The notes under the pieces: model-generated | Told to the model about the DNA's origin: nothing | The model's input: only the letters and a program-made list of their open reading frames with translations | Database searches by the model: none | NCBI GenBank assembly: GCA_020721645.1 | Contig: DYMH01000007.1 | Location: 1-48,474, forward strand | Origin: Draconibacterium orientale | GTDB taxonomy: Bacteria; Bacteroidota; Bacteroidia; Bacteroidales; JAADGE01 | Direction: 5' to 3' | Length of the DNA: 48,474 bases | Translations under genes and position numbers: made by a program | Shown here: positions 24,323 to 33,909 of the stretch, piece after piece | How the letters are laid out: every line of letters begins with the position of its first letter | How positions within the stretch are numbered: position 1 is the first letter of the stretch

Positions 24323-25354
24323 ATGATAAAATATGTTACAGGAGATATTTTAGAAAGTAAAGCAGCTGCATTAATCAACACCGTTAATACTGTTGGTGTT
24401 ATGGGAAAAGGTATTGCACTGCAATTTAAAAAGGCATATCATAATAATTATAAAGCTTATGCAGATGCATGTAAAAGAAATGAAATTAAAATAGGTAAGT
24501 TGTTTATAATTAAAGATTCAAATCTTAGTTCGGAAGAAAAATACATTATTAATTTTCCGACAAAGAAAGATTGGCGAAAACCTTCTGAATATATTTTCAT
24601 TGAGTCAGGTTTAGATGACTTAATTCGTGTTTTAAAAGCATATAAAATAAAAAGTATAGCGATACCCCCATTAGGTGCCGGAAATGGCGGATTGGAATGG
24701 GAAAAGGTAAAAAAAATTATTGAACATAAACTGAATAATCTTGATGTTGAAATAATTGTTTTTGAACCAACTCAACATATAAAAGAACAATTAAAAAAAG
24801 AAAGAGTGAAATTAACAGATGCAAGGGCATTATTACTCTATGTTTTATATGATTTAGTAAAGAACGGAGAGTATGTTTCAGAATTCTCCGGTGAGAAAGT
24901 CTGTTATTTCTTGCAAAGATTTGGAGCCAAAAAGTATTTTAATCTTGATTTCAAACCAAACTTTTACGGCCCCTATTCCGGTAAAGTTCGATTTGTATTA
25001 AATGTGTTAAATGGTAGTTATATCATGGGATATAGCGATATGAATAAAAAGCCGTTCGAGCCTCTTACTTTAGTGTCAGATGGTTATAAAGAGGTAAAAG
25101 CTCATGTTGAAAGTAATTCTGAATTATATAGTATTGCTAATAAAACAATTGATTTTTTATCCGGTTTTTATTCGGATTTTGCACTTGAACTATTATCATC
25201 AATTGATTTTATTACAACAAATCTGAACTCATTTGAAAAAGACTTAATAAGTAATCAATTAGAAAATTGGAGCGACAGAAAGAGAAGTATGTTTTCAAAT
25301 CCAAAATATATCGATATTTCTGTTAGACAATTACAACACGCTGATTTTGCATAA
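24323..25354 (+). CDS. darG: DarG-like macrodomain antitoxin
   Basis: 343 residues. The N-terminal macrodomain (about 1-155) opens MIKYVTGDILESKAAALINTVN and has the ADP-ribose-binding loop VNTVGVMGKGIALQFK, the catalytic-Lys region NFPTKKDW (K81/K82) and PPLGAGNGGL. It removes the ADP-ribose that DarT adds to DNA. The C-terminal half (about 160-343, from KLTDARALLLYVLYDL) matches the second DarG domain, which also binds and blocks DarT directly. It is co-transcribed with darT, 11 bases after its stop. The 177 bases that follow hold no gene. Confidence 0.9.
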   Translation: MIKYVTGDILESKAAALINTVNTVGVMGKGIALQFKKAYHNNYKAYADACKRNEIKIGKLFIIKDSNLSSEEKYIINFPTKKDWRKPSEYIFIESGLDDLIRVLKAYKIKSIAIPPLGAGNGGLEWEKVKKIIEHKLNNLDVEIIVFEPTQHIKEQLKKERVKLTDARALLLYVLYDLVKNGEYVSEFSGEKVCYFLQRFGAKKYFNLDFKPNFYGPYSGKVRFVLNVLNGSYIMGYSDMNKKPFEPLTLVSDGYKEVKAHVESNSELYSIANKTIDFLSGFYSDFALELLSSIDFITTNLNSFEKDLISNQLENWSDRKRSMFSNPKYIDISVRQLQHADFA

Positions 25355-25531
25355 AAGAATACGGTTGCCCAACACAATTTGTGCAATGCTGGTTTCAAAA
25401 ACCGGATTTCGAAATAATAAAATGCGTTCAACACATTTTCGATCATTCGCTGCATTGTTATTGAACACTTTCTAATTTCAAAATTCGACAAGAAATAAAA
25501 CAATACTAACTCCTTTTATTATACTAACCCA
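25355..25531. other. Gene-free junction between darG and lepA
   Basis: 177 bases with no gene I can support and no terminator hairpin. The left half is richer in GC than the island. It has a GCCCAAC word at 25367-25373 and short frames broken by stops on both strands, which would suit a decayed insertion or the edge of the transferred DNA. The last 60 bases hold the promoter region of lepA. Confidence 0.4.
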
Positions 25532-27319
25532 GTGGAAAACATAAGAAATTTTTGCATTATCGCACATATCGACCACGGTAAAAGCACATTAGCCGACCGA
25601 TTGTTGGAAATCACCGGAACGGTTTCAGGTAAAGACGCTCAGGAACAAGTTTTGGACGATATGGATCTGGAACGCGAACGCGGAATCACCATCAAAAGTC
25701 ATGCAATCCAGATGGATTACGTGTTTGAAGGAAAAAAATATGTTCTTAATTTGATAGACACTCCGGGTCATGTCGATTTCTCGTACGAAGTCTCCCGTTC
25801 CATCGCAGCTTGCGAAGGGGCTTTACTTGTTGTTGATGCTACGCAGGGAATACAAGCACAAACCATTTCCAACTTGTATATGGCTGTCGAACACGATTTG
25901 GAAATTATTCCAGTACTCAACAAAATGGATATGCCTGCTGCCATGCCCGAAGAAGTAAAAGACCAAATTATTGATTTGCTGGGCTGCAAACCCGAAGATA
26001 TTATCGAAGCAAGCGGCAAAACAGGGCTTGGTATTGAAAGGATACTGGAACGCATCATCAATTTCGTTCCCGCTCCCAAAGGAAACCCCCAAGCACCGCT
26101 TCAAGCCTTAATTTTCGATTCGGTATTCAATTCGTTTCGCGGAATCATTGCCTATTTTAAAATCCTCAACGGCGAAATTAGACAAGGACAAAACGTTAAA
26201 TTCTTTAACACCGAAAAAGAATATCAAGCCGATGAAATCGGAGTATTGAGACTGAAACAGGAACCGCGAAAAATTCTTTCGACAGGCGATGTGGGTTATA
26301 TCATTTCGGGTATCAAAGAATCGAAAGAAGTGCGTGTGGGCGATACAATAACAGATACAAAGAACCCTTGTACGGCAGCAATATCAGGTTTTGAAGAAGT
26401 AAAATCAATGGTATTCGCCGGTGTTTATCCCATTGATACAGAGGATTACGAAGCACTTCGATATGCTATCGAAAAACTACAACTCAACGATGCCTCGCTG
26501 ACTTTCGAGCCGGAATCATCGATGGCACTTGGTTTTGGTTTCCGTTGCGGATTTTTGGGTCTTTTGCACATGGAAATAGTACAGGAACGTTTGGACAGGG
26601 AATTTGATATGAATGTCATCACTACCGTTCCGAACGTATCGTATATCGTAAACACCAACAAAGGTGAAGTGATAGAAGTTCATAATCCGGCAGGATTGCC
26701 CGACCCGAAATACATCAAAAATATCGAAGAACCATATATCACCGCACAAATTATTACACGTTCCGATTTTATCGGAGCCATTATGACTTTGTGTCTCGAA
26801 AAACGAGGCGAACTGAAACGACAGCATTACATTACCGCCGACCGTGTGGATATGACTTTTGAGCTCCCTTTAGGCGAAATTGTTTTTGATTTTTACGACA
26901 AACTTAAAAGTATTTCAAAAGGTTATGCTTCGTTCGATTATTCTCCTTCCGGATACAAACCTGCAAAACTTGTGAAGTTGGATATTCTGCTGAACGGCGA
27001 AAAAGTCGATGCACTCTCAACTTTGATGCACGAAGAGAATGCCTACGACTTTGCAAAAAAAATGTGCGAAAAGCTCAAAGAGCTGATTCCCCGCCAACAA
27101 TTCGACATCGCAATACAAGGTGCCATCGGAGCAAAAATAATTGCCCGAACGACTGTTAAAGCCGTTCGGAAAGATGTTACGGCAAAATGCTATGGAGGCG
27201 ACATTACCCGAAAAAGAAAGCTTTTGGAAAAACAAAAGAAAGGAAAGAAACGCATGAAACAAATCGGCAACGTAGAAGTGCCTCAAAAAGCATTTTTGGC
27301 AGTGTTGAAATTGGATTAA
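25532..27319 (+). CDS. lepA: Elongation factor 4 (back-translocase GTPase)
   Basis: LepA/EF4 is a ribosome-bound GTPase, 595 residues, normal length. The start is GTG, giving the usual [10 protein letters not shown] opening. G motifs are AHIDHGKST (11-19), DTPGHVDF (76-83) and NKMD (130-133), followed by EF-G-like domains and the LepA-specific C-terminal domain with [24 protein letters not shown]. It has its normal composition right from the first codon, unlike the darTG genes immediately before it. Confidence 0.97.
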   Translation: MENIRNFCIIAHIDHGKSTLADRLLEITGTVSGKDAQEQVLDDMDLERERGITIKSHAIQMDYVFEGKKYVLNLIDTPGHVDFSYEVSRSIAACEGALLVVDATQGIQAQTISNLYMAVEHDLEIIPVLNKMDMPAAMPEEVKDQIIDLLGCKPEDIIEASGKTGLGIERILERIINFVPAPKGNPQAPLQALIFDSVFNSFRGIIAYFKILNGEIRQGQNVKFFNTEKEYQADEIGVLRLKQEPRKILSTGDVGYIISGIKESKEVRVGDTITDTKNPCTAAISGFEEVKSMVFAGVYPIDTEDYEALRYAIEKLQLNDASLTFEPESSMALGFGFRCGFLGLLHMEIVQERLDREFDMNVITTVPNVSYIVNTNKGEVIEVHNPAGLPDPKYIKNIEEPYITAQIITRSDFIGAIMTLCLEKRGELKRQHYITADRVDMTFELPLGEIVFDFYDKLKSISKGYASFDYSPSGYKPAKLVKLDILLNGEKVDALSTLMHEENAYDFAKKMCEKLKELIPRQQFDIAIQGAIGAKIIARTTVKAVRKDVTAKCYGGDITRKRKLLEKQKKGKKRMKQIGNVEVPQKAFLAVLKLD

Positions 27320-27341
27320 TATCCGTATCTGTCTAAAAAAG

Positions 27342-27378
27342 AAATGCAATTACATGTAAATAAAGTAATTGCATTTTT
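27342..27378. terminator. Shared terminator of lepA and the MORN gene
   Basis: A perfect 12-bp stem AAATGCAATTAC / GTAATTGCATTT (27342-27353 with 27365-27376), with T on the right and an A-run on the left that reads as T on the minus strand. It lies between converging lepA and the 27396 gene. Confidence 0.85.
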
Positions 27379-27395
27379 AATTGTCCGGAATGAGT

Positions 27396-28244
27396 TTAAT
27401 TTTTCAAAATAATTTGGCTAATTTTTCCTTCTTCAAAAATTTCTGTTTTAATCAACTCTCCTGATTTATTGTAGATATAGTGTTTCCCTGAATACAAGAA
27501 ACCTCCGCGAAATTCGCCTTCGCGTTCTATTTTTTTTGAAGCATTATAGAATTTATGAAATCCGTCGCCCGAGAAAACACCGACATCGTTAGAAATTTTA
27601 TTATTTTCATTGGTGCCGGCAGAGATGTCTTCGGATTGTATAATCACAGAGTTATCAGAACTTGCAGTATAATTTCTCGAATTAGCCGCATCGAAAACGC
27701 CGTTATCGAATTTTTTTTCGGCAATAAGTGTTCCTTCGGAAGTATATTCTTTGATATCTCCCGTTTCTTTTCCCTGTGCCCATTGTCCTTCAATTTTAAT
27801 TTTCCCGTTGCGATGAAAATAGGTTTGTTTTCCGGTTCGTTGCCCTTCGCTATCATAATTCCATACACAATACGGGGTTCCGTTATCGTAATAATATTTA
27901 TATTGTCCTGTCCACTTATTTTGTTGCCAAATTCCTTCTTCTTTAATGTTTCCGTTTGGATAATATATTTTGGCATAGCCGTTTTTACGATTATCGATGT
28001 AGGTTATTGTTGCTTTTTTGTTTCCAAGAGAATCGTATTCGGTCCAAAGACCTTGTTTTAAGCCGTCTTTATATTTCCCTTCACTGAGTTTGGTTTTTTG
28101 TTCGGTGATAAAAAATATCCAAAGCCCTTGTTTTAATCCTTGTGGGGTTGTGAAATTAATTGTATCTTTTTTAAATATTTCGTAGCTCTGTGATATTGAC
28201 AGAATTGGGACTAAAAGAAATAAAAAAGTAATGAAAATTTTCAT
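27396..28244 (-). CDS. Secreted MORN-repeat protein (YwqK-type)
   Basis: 282 residues. The signal peptide (KIFITFLFLLVPILSISQS) is followed by about six MORN-type repeats of 20-23 residues: GLKQGLWTEYDSLGNK, RKNGYAKIYYPNGNIKEEGIW, WTGQYKYYYDNGTPY, RTGKQTYFHRNGKIKIEGQW, ETGDIKEYTSEGTLI and a last copy near FHKFYNASKKIEREGEF. Such proteins are often annotated YwqK 'antitoxin', but that name is uncertain and no toxin lies next to it. It probably binds an envelope partner. It is monocistronic. Confidence 0.85.
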   Translation of the reverse strand: MKIFITFLFLLVPILSISQSYEIFKKDTINFTTPQGLKQGLWIFFITEQKTKLSEGKYKDGLKQGLWTEYDSLGNKKATITYIDNRKNGYAKIYYPNGNIKEEGIWQQNKWTGQYKYYYDNGTPYCVWNYDSEGQRTGKQTYFHRNGKIKIEGQWAQGKETGDIKEYTSEGTLIAEKKFDNGVFDAANSRNYTASSDNSVIIQSEDISAGTNENNKISNDVGVFSGDGFHKFYNASKKIEREGEFRGGFLYSGKHYIYNKSGELIKTEIFEEGKISQIILKN

Positions 28245-28295
28245 ACAAAAAATTGTTATTTATTATGTTATACGAAAATATTTACAATTAGTTTC

Positions 28296-30455
28296 CTACT
28301 TTTTGCAATTTATTGCGATAAGTTGTTCTGCTGTTTTGCTTCCTTTTTGTGCGGCTTTAGAAAATTCGAGGCAAGCTTTTTCTCGTTGGTTCATCAGCAA
28401 AAAACAATAGCCTTTTTGCAGATAGGCATCGATGAACGAATCGTCTATGAGAATGACCGAGTCGGCATCTTTGAGAGCCCCCTCGATGTCGTTGATTTGT
28501 TTTTTTAAAATACAACGGTTAAAGTATGTTTTTGCATTTGGTTTGATTTCAATAGAACGGTTGTAATCCAGCATTGCTAAATCGTATTGTTTAAGAAAAG
28601 TGTGAGCAAATCCACGATTTGAAAGAGAACTCTCATCGTTTGGTTTGATTGACAGAGCTTTATTAAAATCATCGATTGCTGCTTGGTATTGTTGCATTTT
28701 GCCTTTTGCGACGCCTCTGTTTGAATAATATGTTGAATTGTTCGGGTCAATTTCGATTGCAGAATTAAAATCTTTAAGAGCTTCTTCGGTCAGATTCAAT
28801 TCATCTTTTGCCAATCCCCGATTGAGGTATGCATCGGCAAATCGCGGGTCGAATTGTAAGGCATGCGAATAATCTGAAATAGCACTGTTGATAATGTTCG
28901 TATCTTTCATCTGTTTCCCTAAAACCAATTTTGTGCGTCCTCGGTTGTAAAAAGCGGATGAATAATCGGGTTTTTCTTCAAGAGCTTGGGTAAAATCGAA
29001 AATTGCGGCATATCTCAAATTTTGTGCATTTGTGTAATCTTTTTGTTCAAAGGCATCGGTAGCTTGTTTGTCGAAGATGCTGCCGCGATTATTCCATGCC
29101 ACAACTGCTTTGGGCGATTTTTGAACCGTGTCGTTCCAGAGTGACAATGAATTTTTCCATACTTTGTTTCGCTCTAATGTCAAAAAGATTAAAACAATAG
29201 CATACCCGATTAAGATTGCAAACAGTGGTTTTTGCAGATTTTTGTATTTCGCAGCTACACGATTGATTCCGATACCTACGAAAGTAAAAAAACCGATGGA
29301 AGGAATGTACGCGTATCTGTCGGCATGAATGGCACTTCCGACAGGAATTAATTGAAGCAATAAAAAAATGTTAATTAAGAAAAATGCGAGAGCAAATGTA
29401 AATTCTTTGGATTTTATAAATATCATAAATAATATAAAAATTACTGCTAATGAAGGAATTAAACCTAACCAGTAGTATGCAGGCATTGTTTTATTAATGA
29501 TGTCGGGATAGGGATTTATTGCAGATAAATTGATTGGTAAAATCATTTCAAATAAATAGGTCGAAAAGGCGTATCCTGCAAATCCGATTCGTTGAATAAA
29601 AGAATATGATTCGGAATCGGTCGAAATAATTGCATTGCCTTCTTGCTGGGCTTTAATGGCGACTATCCCAAAAATAAGGGCTAAAATTAAGTAAGGGATT
29701 TTTTCGAGCCAAAGATGTATTTCTTTAAAATTTCGATTTCTTAAATAATCGACCGCTAAAAGTGTAACAGCAAGCGAGACTGCCTGTGCCTTAGACAAGA
29801 GAGAGAGAATGAAAAACAGGAATGAAAAAATCCAATGAAGAGACTTTTTTGTATCCACATATTTTACATAAAAAATAAGAGAGATGATATAAAATGCCGA
29901 ATACAAAACATCTTTACGCTCGGAAATCCACACCACAGACTCAACATGAATAGTATGAACTCCGAAAAGCAATGCTGCAAAAAATGCAATATAATAATTA
30001 TTGAACAGTTGAATGAGTAAGAAAAAAACGAGTATCGTTGTTAAAATATGCAGTAATATCGATGTTAAATGAAAAAAGAATGGATTTATATTAGTTTCTG
30101 ATTTTTTTTTTGGTGTCATTTGATAATCTATAGCGAGAGAAAGCATCGAAAGCGGGTGATAATTTCCCATTTTATATTCCGCAAAAATTTGTTTCAGATT
30201 TTTTGAATTGATTTCCTTGATGGTATTATTTTCGACTACATATTGGTTATCGTCCCAATTTGTTAATTCGTTTTGGAAAACATTCGAGTATGCAATGACT
30301 GTAATGACAAGCAGAATAGCTACTCCGATTATTTTTTTTTGAAAAGGAATATCATTTTTTTTCTCTGCAAAATTTACATAGGAGTTATTGCGGATAGGTG
30401 TGTGTGTGTGTGTAAGAGAAACAGTGGTTTGTGAACTCTTTTTTTCGCGTTTCAT
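28296..30455 (-). CDS. TMTC-like membrane glycosyltransferase with C-terminal TPRs
   Basis: 719 residues. The N-terminal two thirds is a polytopic membrane domain of the GT-C class, with the first membrane segment at about 42-60. The loop carries the acidic motif LTNWDDNQYVVENN, and a HADRYAYIPSIGFF motif sits near the end. From about 460 it changes to tetratricopeptide repeats (roughly six). This order, GT-C plus TPR, matches TMTC-type protein O-mannosyltransferases; Bacteroidota glycosylate exported proteins, so that role is plausible but inferred. Codons 15-19 are written by a (GT)8 microsatellite, and no in-frame ATG follows until after the first membrane segment. Confidence 0.85.
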   Translation of the reverse strand: MKREKKSSQTTVSLTHTHTPIRNNSYVNFAEKKNDIPFQKKIIGVAILLVITVIAYSNVFQNELTNWDDNQYVVENNTIKEINSKNLKQIFAEYKMGNYHPLSMLSLAIDYQMTPKKKSETNINPFFFHLTSILLHILTTILVFFLLIQLFNNYYIAFFAALLFGVHTIHVESVVWISERKDVLYSAFYIISLIFYVKYVDTKKSLHWIFSFLFFILSLLSKAQAVSLAVTLLAVDYLRNRNFKEIHLWLEKIPYLILALIFGIVAIKAQQEGNAIISTDSESYSFIQRIGFAGYAFSTYLFEMILPINLSAINPYPDIINKTMPAYYWLGLIPSLAVIFILFMIFIKSKEFTFALAFFLINIFLLLQLIPVGSAIHADRYAYIPSIGFFTFVGIGINRVAAKYKNLQKPLFAILIGYAIVLIFLTLERNKVWKNSLSLWNDTVQKSPKAVVAWNNRGSIFDKQATDAFEQKDYTNAQNLRYAAIFDFTQALEEKPDYSSAFYNRGRTKLVLGKQMKDTNIINSAISDYSHALQFDPRFADAYLNRGLAKDELNLTEEALKDFNSAIEIDPNNSTYYSNRGVAKGKMQQYQAAIDDFNKALSIKPNDESSLSNRGFAHTFLKQYDLAMLDYNRSIEIKPNAKTYFNRCILKKQINDIEGALKDADSVILIDDSFIDAYLQKGYCFLLMNQREKACLEFSKAAQKGSKTAEQLIAINCKK
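30398..30413. repeat. (GT)8 dinucleotide microsatellite inside the TMTC-like gene
   Basis: Sixteen bases of alternating GT on the + strand (AC on the coding strand), coding the THTHT part of the N-terminus. It is the longest dinucleotide run I see in the window. Gain or loss of one unit shifts the reading frame at codon 15-20. Confidence 0.85.
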
Positions 30456-30553
30456 AAATGATAATATATTTATGATTTTCAGATTACATGAATGCTAATA
30501 ATCGGACCTTAGGGTTTTAATTCAGGATTGACGGTATAGACTATTCTTTACAA

Positions 30554-30579
30554 AAAAAAGCAAGTTAGCTTGCTTTTTT
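30554..30579 (-). terminator. Terminator of the lipid A operon
   Basis: Stem AAAAAAGCAAG / CTTGCTTTTTT with a four-base loop. On the minus strand it follows the lpxA stop and ends in a T run. Confidence 0.85.
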
Positions 30580-30584
30580 ATATT

Positions 30585-31370
30585 TTATTCATTATTTCTA
30601 ATACCTTGAATGATTCCCCGAGTAGAACCTGCTAAGAAATCGAGGATTATATTTTTTTCGGGCGAGTCCGGGATTTCTTTTGTGATTTGTTCAATGGCAT
30701 TCGGGAAATTCAAGCCTTTTGTAAATAATATTCTGTAAATGTCCTGAATTTGATTGATTGTTTCCTGAGTAAAACCGCGTCGTTTTAAACCAACTGTATT
30801 CACACCGGTATATGTTGGTATGTATCGGGCTGCAATAACAAAAGGCGGTGCATCTTTTCCGAGAAGTAAACCTCCCTGAGTCATAACGTGAGCACCTACT
30901 CTCGTGAATTGATGCACTTTTGTAGAACCGCCGAGAATTGCAAAATCATCGACTTCGACTTCGCCTGCAAGAGTTGCACCGTTTGCCATGATTACTCGAT
31001 TCCCAACCCGACAGTCGTGTGCAACGTGTGCGTAAGCCATAAGTAAACAATTGCTGCCGACTATTGTTTTACCTTTTGCCAGAGTTCCTCGATTAATCGT
31101 AACACTTTCTCGAATAACCGTGTTATCTCCAATTTCGGCGGTGGTAATTTCGCCCTGAAATTTTAAATCTTGTGGAATTGCTGAAATAACGGCATTCGGA
31201 AATATTGTAACATTTTTACCGATTCTCGCACCATCCATAATCACTGCATTTGCGAAAATACGTGTTCCGTCACCAATTACAACATCTTTATGTATTGTAA
31301 CAAAAGGTTCTATGATAACATTTTCTCCGATTTTTGCTTCGGGGTGAATATTTGCTAAGGGTTGGTTCAT
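30585..31370 (-). CDS. lpxA: Acyl-[ACP]:UDP-GlcNAc O-acyltransferase
   Basis: Catalyses the first acyl transfer of lipid A synthesis, giving UDP-3-O-acyl-GlcNAc. It has the usual length of 261 residues. The left-handed beta-helix of hexapeptide repeats runs from residue 1 to about 190, followed by an alpha-helical C-terminal domain. The catalytic His is H118 in AHVAHDC. It is the last gene of the lpxD, lpxC/fabZ, lpxA operon, 71 bases after the fusion gene, with a terminator immediately behind. Confidence 0.97.
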   Translation of the reverse strand: MNQPLANIHPEAKIGENVIIEPFVTIHKDVVIGDGTRIFANAVIMDGARIGKNVTIFPNAVISAIPQDLKFQGEITTAEIGDNTVIRESVTINRGTLAKGKTIVGSNCLLMAYAHVAHDCRVGNRVIMANGATLAGEVEVDDFAILGGSTKVHQFTRVGAHVMTQGGLLLGKDAPPFVIAARYIPTYTGVNTVGLKRRGFTQETINQIQDIYRILFTKGLNFPNAIEQITKEIPDSPEKNIILDFLAGSTRGIIQGIRNNE

Positions 31371-31441
31371 ATCGAAATATTTTGCTCTTTATTGGGTTTG
31401 TAAAAATAAAAAAATAAATTGCAAAAAAGATTTTTCTTTAA

Positions 31442-32839
31442 TTATTTCTTTTCGGACTTTACAATTTGAGCTGTCAATTCGCCTTCTGCAACTTGACTTG
31501 ACCCAACAAAAGCTTGAGCTTTCATAATAGCAATTCCCCGTCGAATGGGCGATAAAAGTTCTAATTTGAATATTAAAGTGTCTCCCGGAACAACTTTTCT
31601 TTTGAATTTTACTTTATCAATTTTCAAAAAATAGGTTGAATAAGATTGAGGTTCGGAAACGGTATTTAATACGAGTATTCCTCCCACTTGTGCCATGGCT
31701 TCAACAATGAGGACACCGGGCATTACGGGTTCGTCGGGAAAGTGACCTGTAAAAAAGGGTTCATTAATTGTTACACTTTTTAAGCCGATAATTTCGATAT
31801 TATTCATACTTAAAATTTTATCGACAAGTAAAAAGGGCGGACGGTGGGGCAATCTTTTTTTTATATCATTGATATCGAACAAAGGCGGGGTGTTAATGTC
31901 AATTTCTGGCAAGGCTTCTTTCGATTTTTTTTTGATATATTGTTTTATCAGTTTTGCAAATTCTACATTTGAAGCGTGTCCCGGGCGTGTTGCCAGAATT
32001 TTTCCTTTCAGAGGTCTCCCCACCAAAGCTAAATCGCCGAGTAAATCAAGAAGTTTGTGTCGTGCCGGTTCGTTCGGAAAAATGAGGTCTTCTTCGTTCA
32101 ATACACCCTGCCCTTTGTAGGGGCGGCGTTCTTTTTGGAAAACGTCAGCAATGCGATCCAGTTCAATTTGACTGATTTCTTTTTCGATAATCACCAAGGC
32201 GTTTTCCAAGTCGCCGCCTTTGATGAGATTGTTTTTCAGAAGTATTTCCAAGTCGCTAAAAAAAACGAATGTTTTACAACTTCCGATTTCTGTTTTATAT
32301 TCTTTTATCGAGTTTAGTGTGGCATATTGGTTTCCCAATACTTCGGAATTATAATCTATCATCACATTCAAACTGAGATTTTCATCGGGGAAGGTCATGA
32401 GTTCGATGCCTCGTTTTTCATCAACATAACTGATATTGGATTTGATGACGAAATAATTACGCGGAGCATCTTGAACCTCGAGACCGGCTTCGAGAATTGC
32501 ATTAACGTAATATTTAGAGCTGCCATCGAGAATGGGGGTTTCTTTAGCATCAATTTCTATGAGCAAATTGTCGATATCAAGACCGTATGCTGCCGATAAA
32601 ATATGTTCAATTGTTCCCACACGTGCTCCGTTTTCTTCGATGACGGTACTTCGTGATGTATCCACAACGTTTTCGACCAATGCGTGAATCAGTGGTTTTC
32701 CCGGAAGGTCGATGCGTTGAAATACGTATCCGTGATTTTCGGGTGCCGGTTTGAGTGTTATTGTTGATTGAACGCCTGTGTGCAAACCTCTTCCTGATAA
32801 GGTCATCGGTTTTTTAATTGTTTGTTGCTTATCGGACAT
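31442..32839 (-). CDS. lpxC/fabZ: LpxC/FabZ bifunctional deacetylase and hydroxyacyl-ACP dehydratase
   Basis: A 465-residue fusion. LpxC (about 1-305) is the zinc deacetylase that commits UDP-3-O-acyl-GlcNAc to lipid A; its metal ligands are H79 (TIEHILSAAYG), H261 and D265 (ARHKLLDLLGDL). After a short Lys-rich linker the FabZ dehydratase (about 318-465) begins with LPHRPPFLLVD; its catalytic pair is H366 (TGHFPDEPVMPG) and E380 (VLIVEAMAQ). The fusion is a Bacteroidota trait and couples lipid A and fatty-acid synthesis. It begins 3 bases after lpxD. Confidence 0.97.
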   Translation of the reverse strand: MSDKQQTIKKPMTLSGRGLHTGVQSTITLKPAPENHGYVFQRIDLPGKPLIHALVENVVDTSRSTVIEENGARVGTIEHILSAAYGLDIDNLLIEIDAKETPILDGSSKYYVNAILEAGLEVQDAPRNYFVIKSNISYVDEKRGIELMTFPDENLSLNVMIDYNSEVLGNQYATLNSIKEYKTEIGSCKTFVFFSDLEILLKNNLIKGGDLENALVIIEKEISQIELDRIADVFQKERRPYKGQGVLNEEDLIFPNEPARHKLLDLLGDLALVGRPLKGKILATRPGHASNVEFAKLIKQYIKKKSKEALPEIDINTPPLFDINDIKKRLPHRPPFLLVDKILSMNNIEIIGLKSVTINEPFFTGHFPDEPVMPGVLIVEAMAQVGGILVLNTVSEPQSYSTYFLKIDKVKFKRKVVPGDTLIFKLELLSPIRRGIAIMKAQAFVGSSQVAEGELTAQIVKSEKK

Positions 32840-32842
32840 ATT

Positions 32843-33886
32843 TTATTTATTATTTTTTTGTTTTAGAGCTTCAATTTCTTTTTGAATTTTATTGACTTGC
32901 GTGTTGATTTCAGGTAATTTATTGAACAGAACTGTTGATTTGTAGAATGATTTAAGTTTTGAGGCAGGCGAACCTTGCATTATGGCATTGTCCGGCACAT
33001 CGGAAAGTATTCCGGATTGAGCGCCGATTTTCACATTTTCTCCTATTTTGATGTGTCCTGCAAATCCTACCTGTCCGCCTATCAAACAATTTTTCCCGAT
33101 TTTGGTTGAACCGGATATTCCGGTTTGAGCGGCGATGACGGTGTTCTCTCCTATTTCTACATTGTGTGCAACATGAATCAGATTATCGAGTTTTACCCCG
33201 TTTCTGATGATAGTAGAACCGATTGTGGAGCGGTCGATTGTTGTATTGGCACCTATTTCAACGCGGTCTTCGATGATGACGTTTCCTATTTGAGGAATTT
33301 TTTTGAAATCAGAGTTTGTTTCGGGAGCAAAGCCAAATCCGTCGCTGCCGACAACTGCACCGGAATGAATAATGCAGTTTTTCCCGACAGAACAATCATT
33401 GTAAATTTTAACGCCGGCATAAATTAAAGTATCATTTCCGATTTCTACATTCTCGCCGATATAGCTGTGAGGATATATTTTAACATTGTTGCCAATTTTT
33501 ACGCCGGCTTCGATGACTACATAGGCACCAAGATAAATATTTTCGCCTATTATTGTATTTTCTCGTACTATTGCCGATTTGTCGATTCCTATTTTTTGTA
33601 GTTTGAATTGAGAGTATAATTCTAATAAAGACGCAAAAGCTTTATAAGGGTCATCAACACGGACAAGGGTTGAATGTATTTTTTTTTCGGCAACAAAATC
33701 ACGATTTACCAAAACGATAGACGCTTGTGTGTTGTATATGTGTGAAATGTATTTCGGATTTGCTAAAAATGACAAAGACCCAACTTCTCCCTCTTCTATC
33801 CGGGATATGCTTTTAACAGTAACGTTTTTGTCGCCCTCAACAGTTCCGTTTAAATATTCGGCAATTTTTTGTGCAGAAAACTCCAT
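32843..33886 (-). CDS. lpxD: UDP-3-O-acylglucosamine N-acyltransferase
   Basis: Adds the N-linked hydroxyacyl chain in the third step of lipid A synthesis. 347 residues: an N-terminal uridine-binding domain, hexapeptide-repeat beta-helix (about 100-300) with the catalytic His in IHVAHNVEIG, and a C-terminal helix. A start six codons earlier exists, but the one chosen gives the usual MEF opening, and the upstream candidate lies in a TAAATTTG promoter box. It heads the operon with the LpxC/FabZ fusion and lpxA. Confidence 0.96.
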   Translation of the reverse strand: MEFSAQKIAEYLNGTVEGDKNVTVKSISRIEEGEVGSLSFLANPKYISHIYNTQASIVLVNRDFVAEKKIHSTLVRVDDPYKAFASLLELYSQFKLQKIGIDKSAIVRENTIIGENIYLGAYVVIEAGVKIGNNVKIYPHSYIGENVEIGNDTLIYAGVKIYNDCSVGKNCIIHSGAVVGSDGFGFAPETNSDFKKIPQIGNVIIEDRVEIGANTTIDRSTIGSTIIRNGVKLDNLIHVAHNVEIGENTVIAAQTGISGSTKIGKNCLIGGQVGFAGHIKIGENVKIGAQSGILSDVPDNAIMQGSPASKLKSFYKSTVLFNKLPEINTQVNKIQKEIEALKQKNNK

Positions 33887-33901
33887 TTTTTTAAATTTTG
33901 G

Positions 33902-33909
33902 CAAATTTA
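33902..33909 (-). promoter_or_regulatory. -7 promoter box of the lpx operon
   Basis: TAAATTTG on the minus strand, 16 bases before the lpxD ATG. It matches TAnnTTTG. The -33 element is not clear. Confidence 0.5.

Noticed and set aside
25367-25400. Integron attC site after darG (GCCCAAC matches the R'' consensus)
   Set aside because: No GTTRRRY partner at the other end and no integrase in the window.
27555-28061. Open frame of 168 residues opposite the MORN-repeat gene
   Set aside because: The minus strand has a signal peptide and regular repeats. This frame is a by-product.
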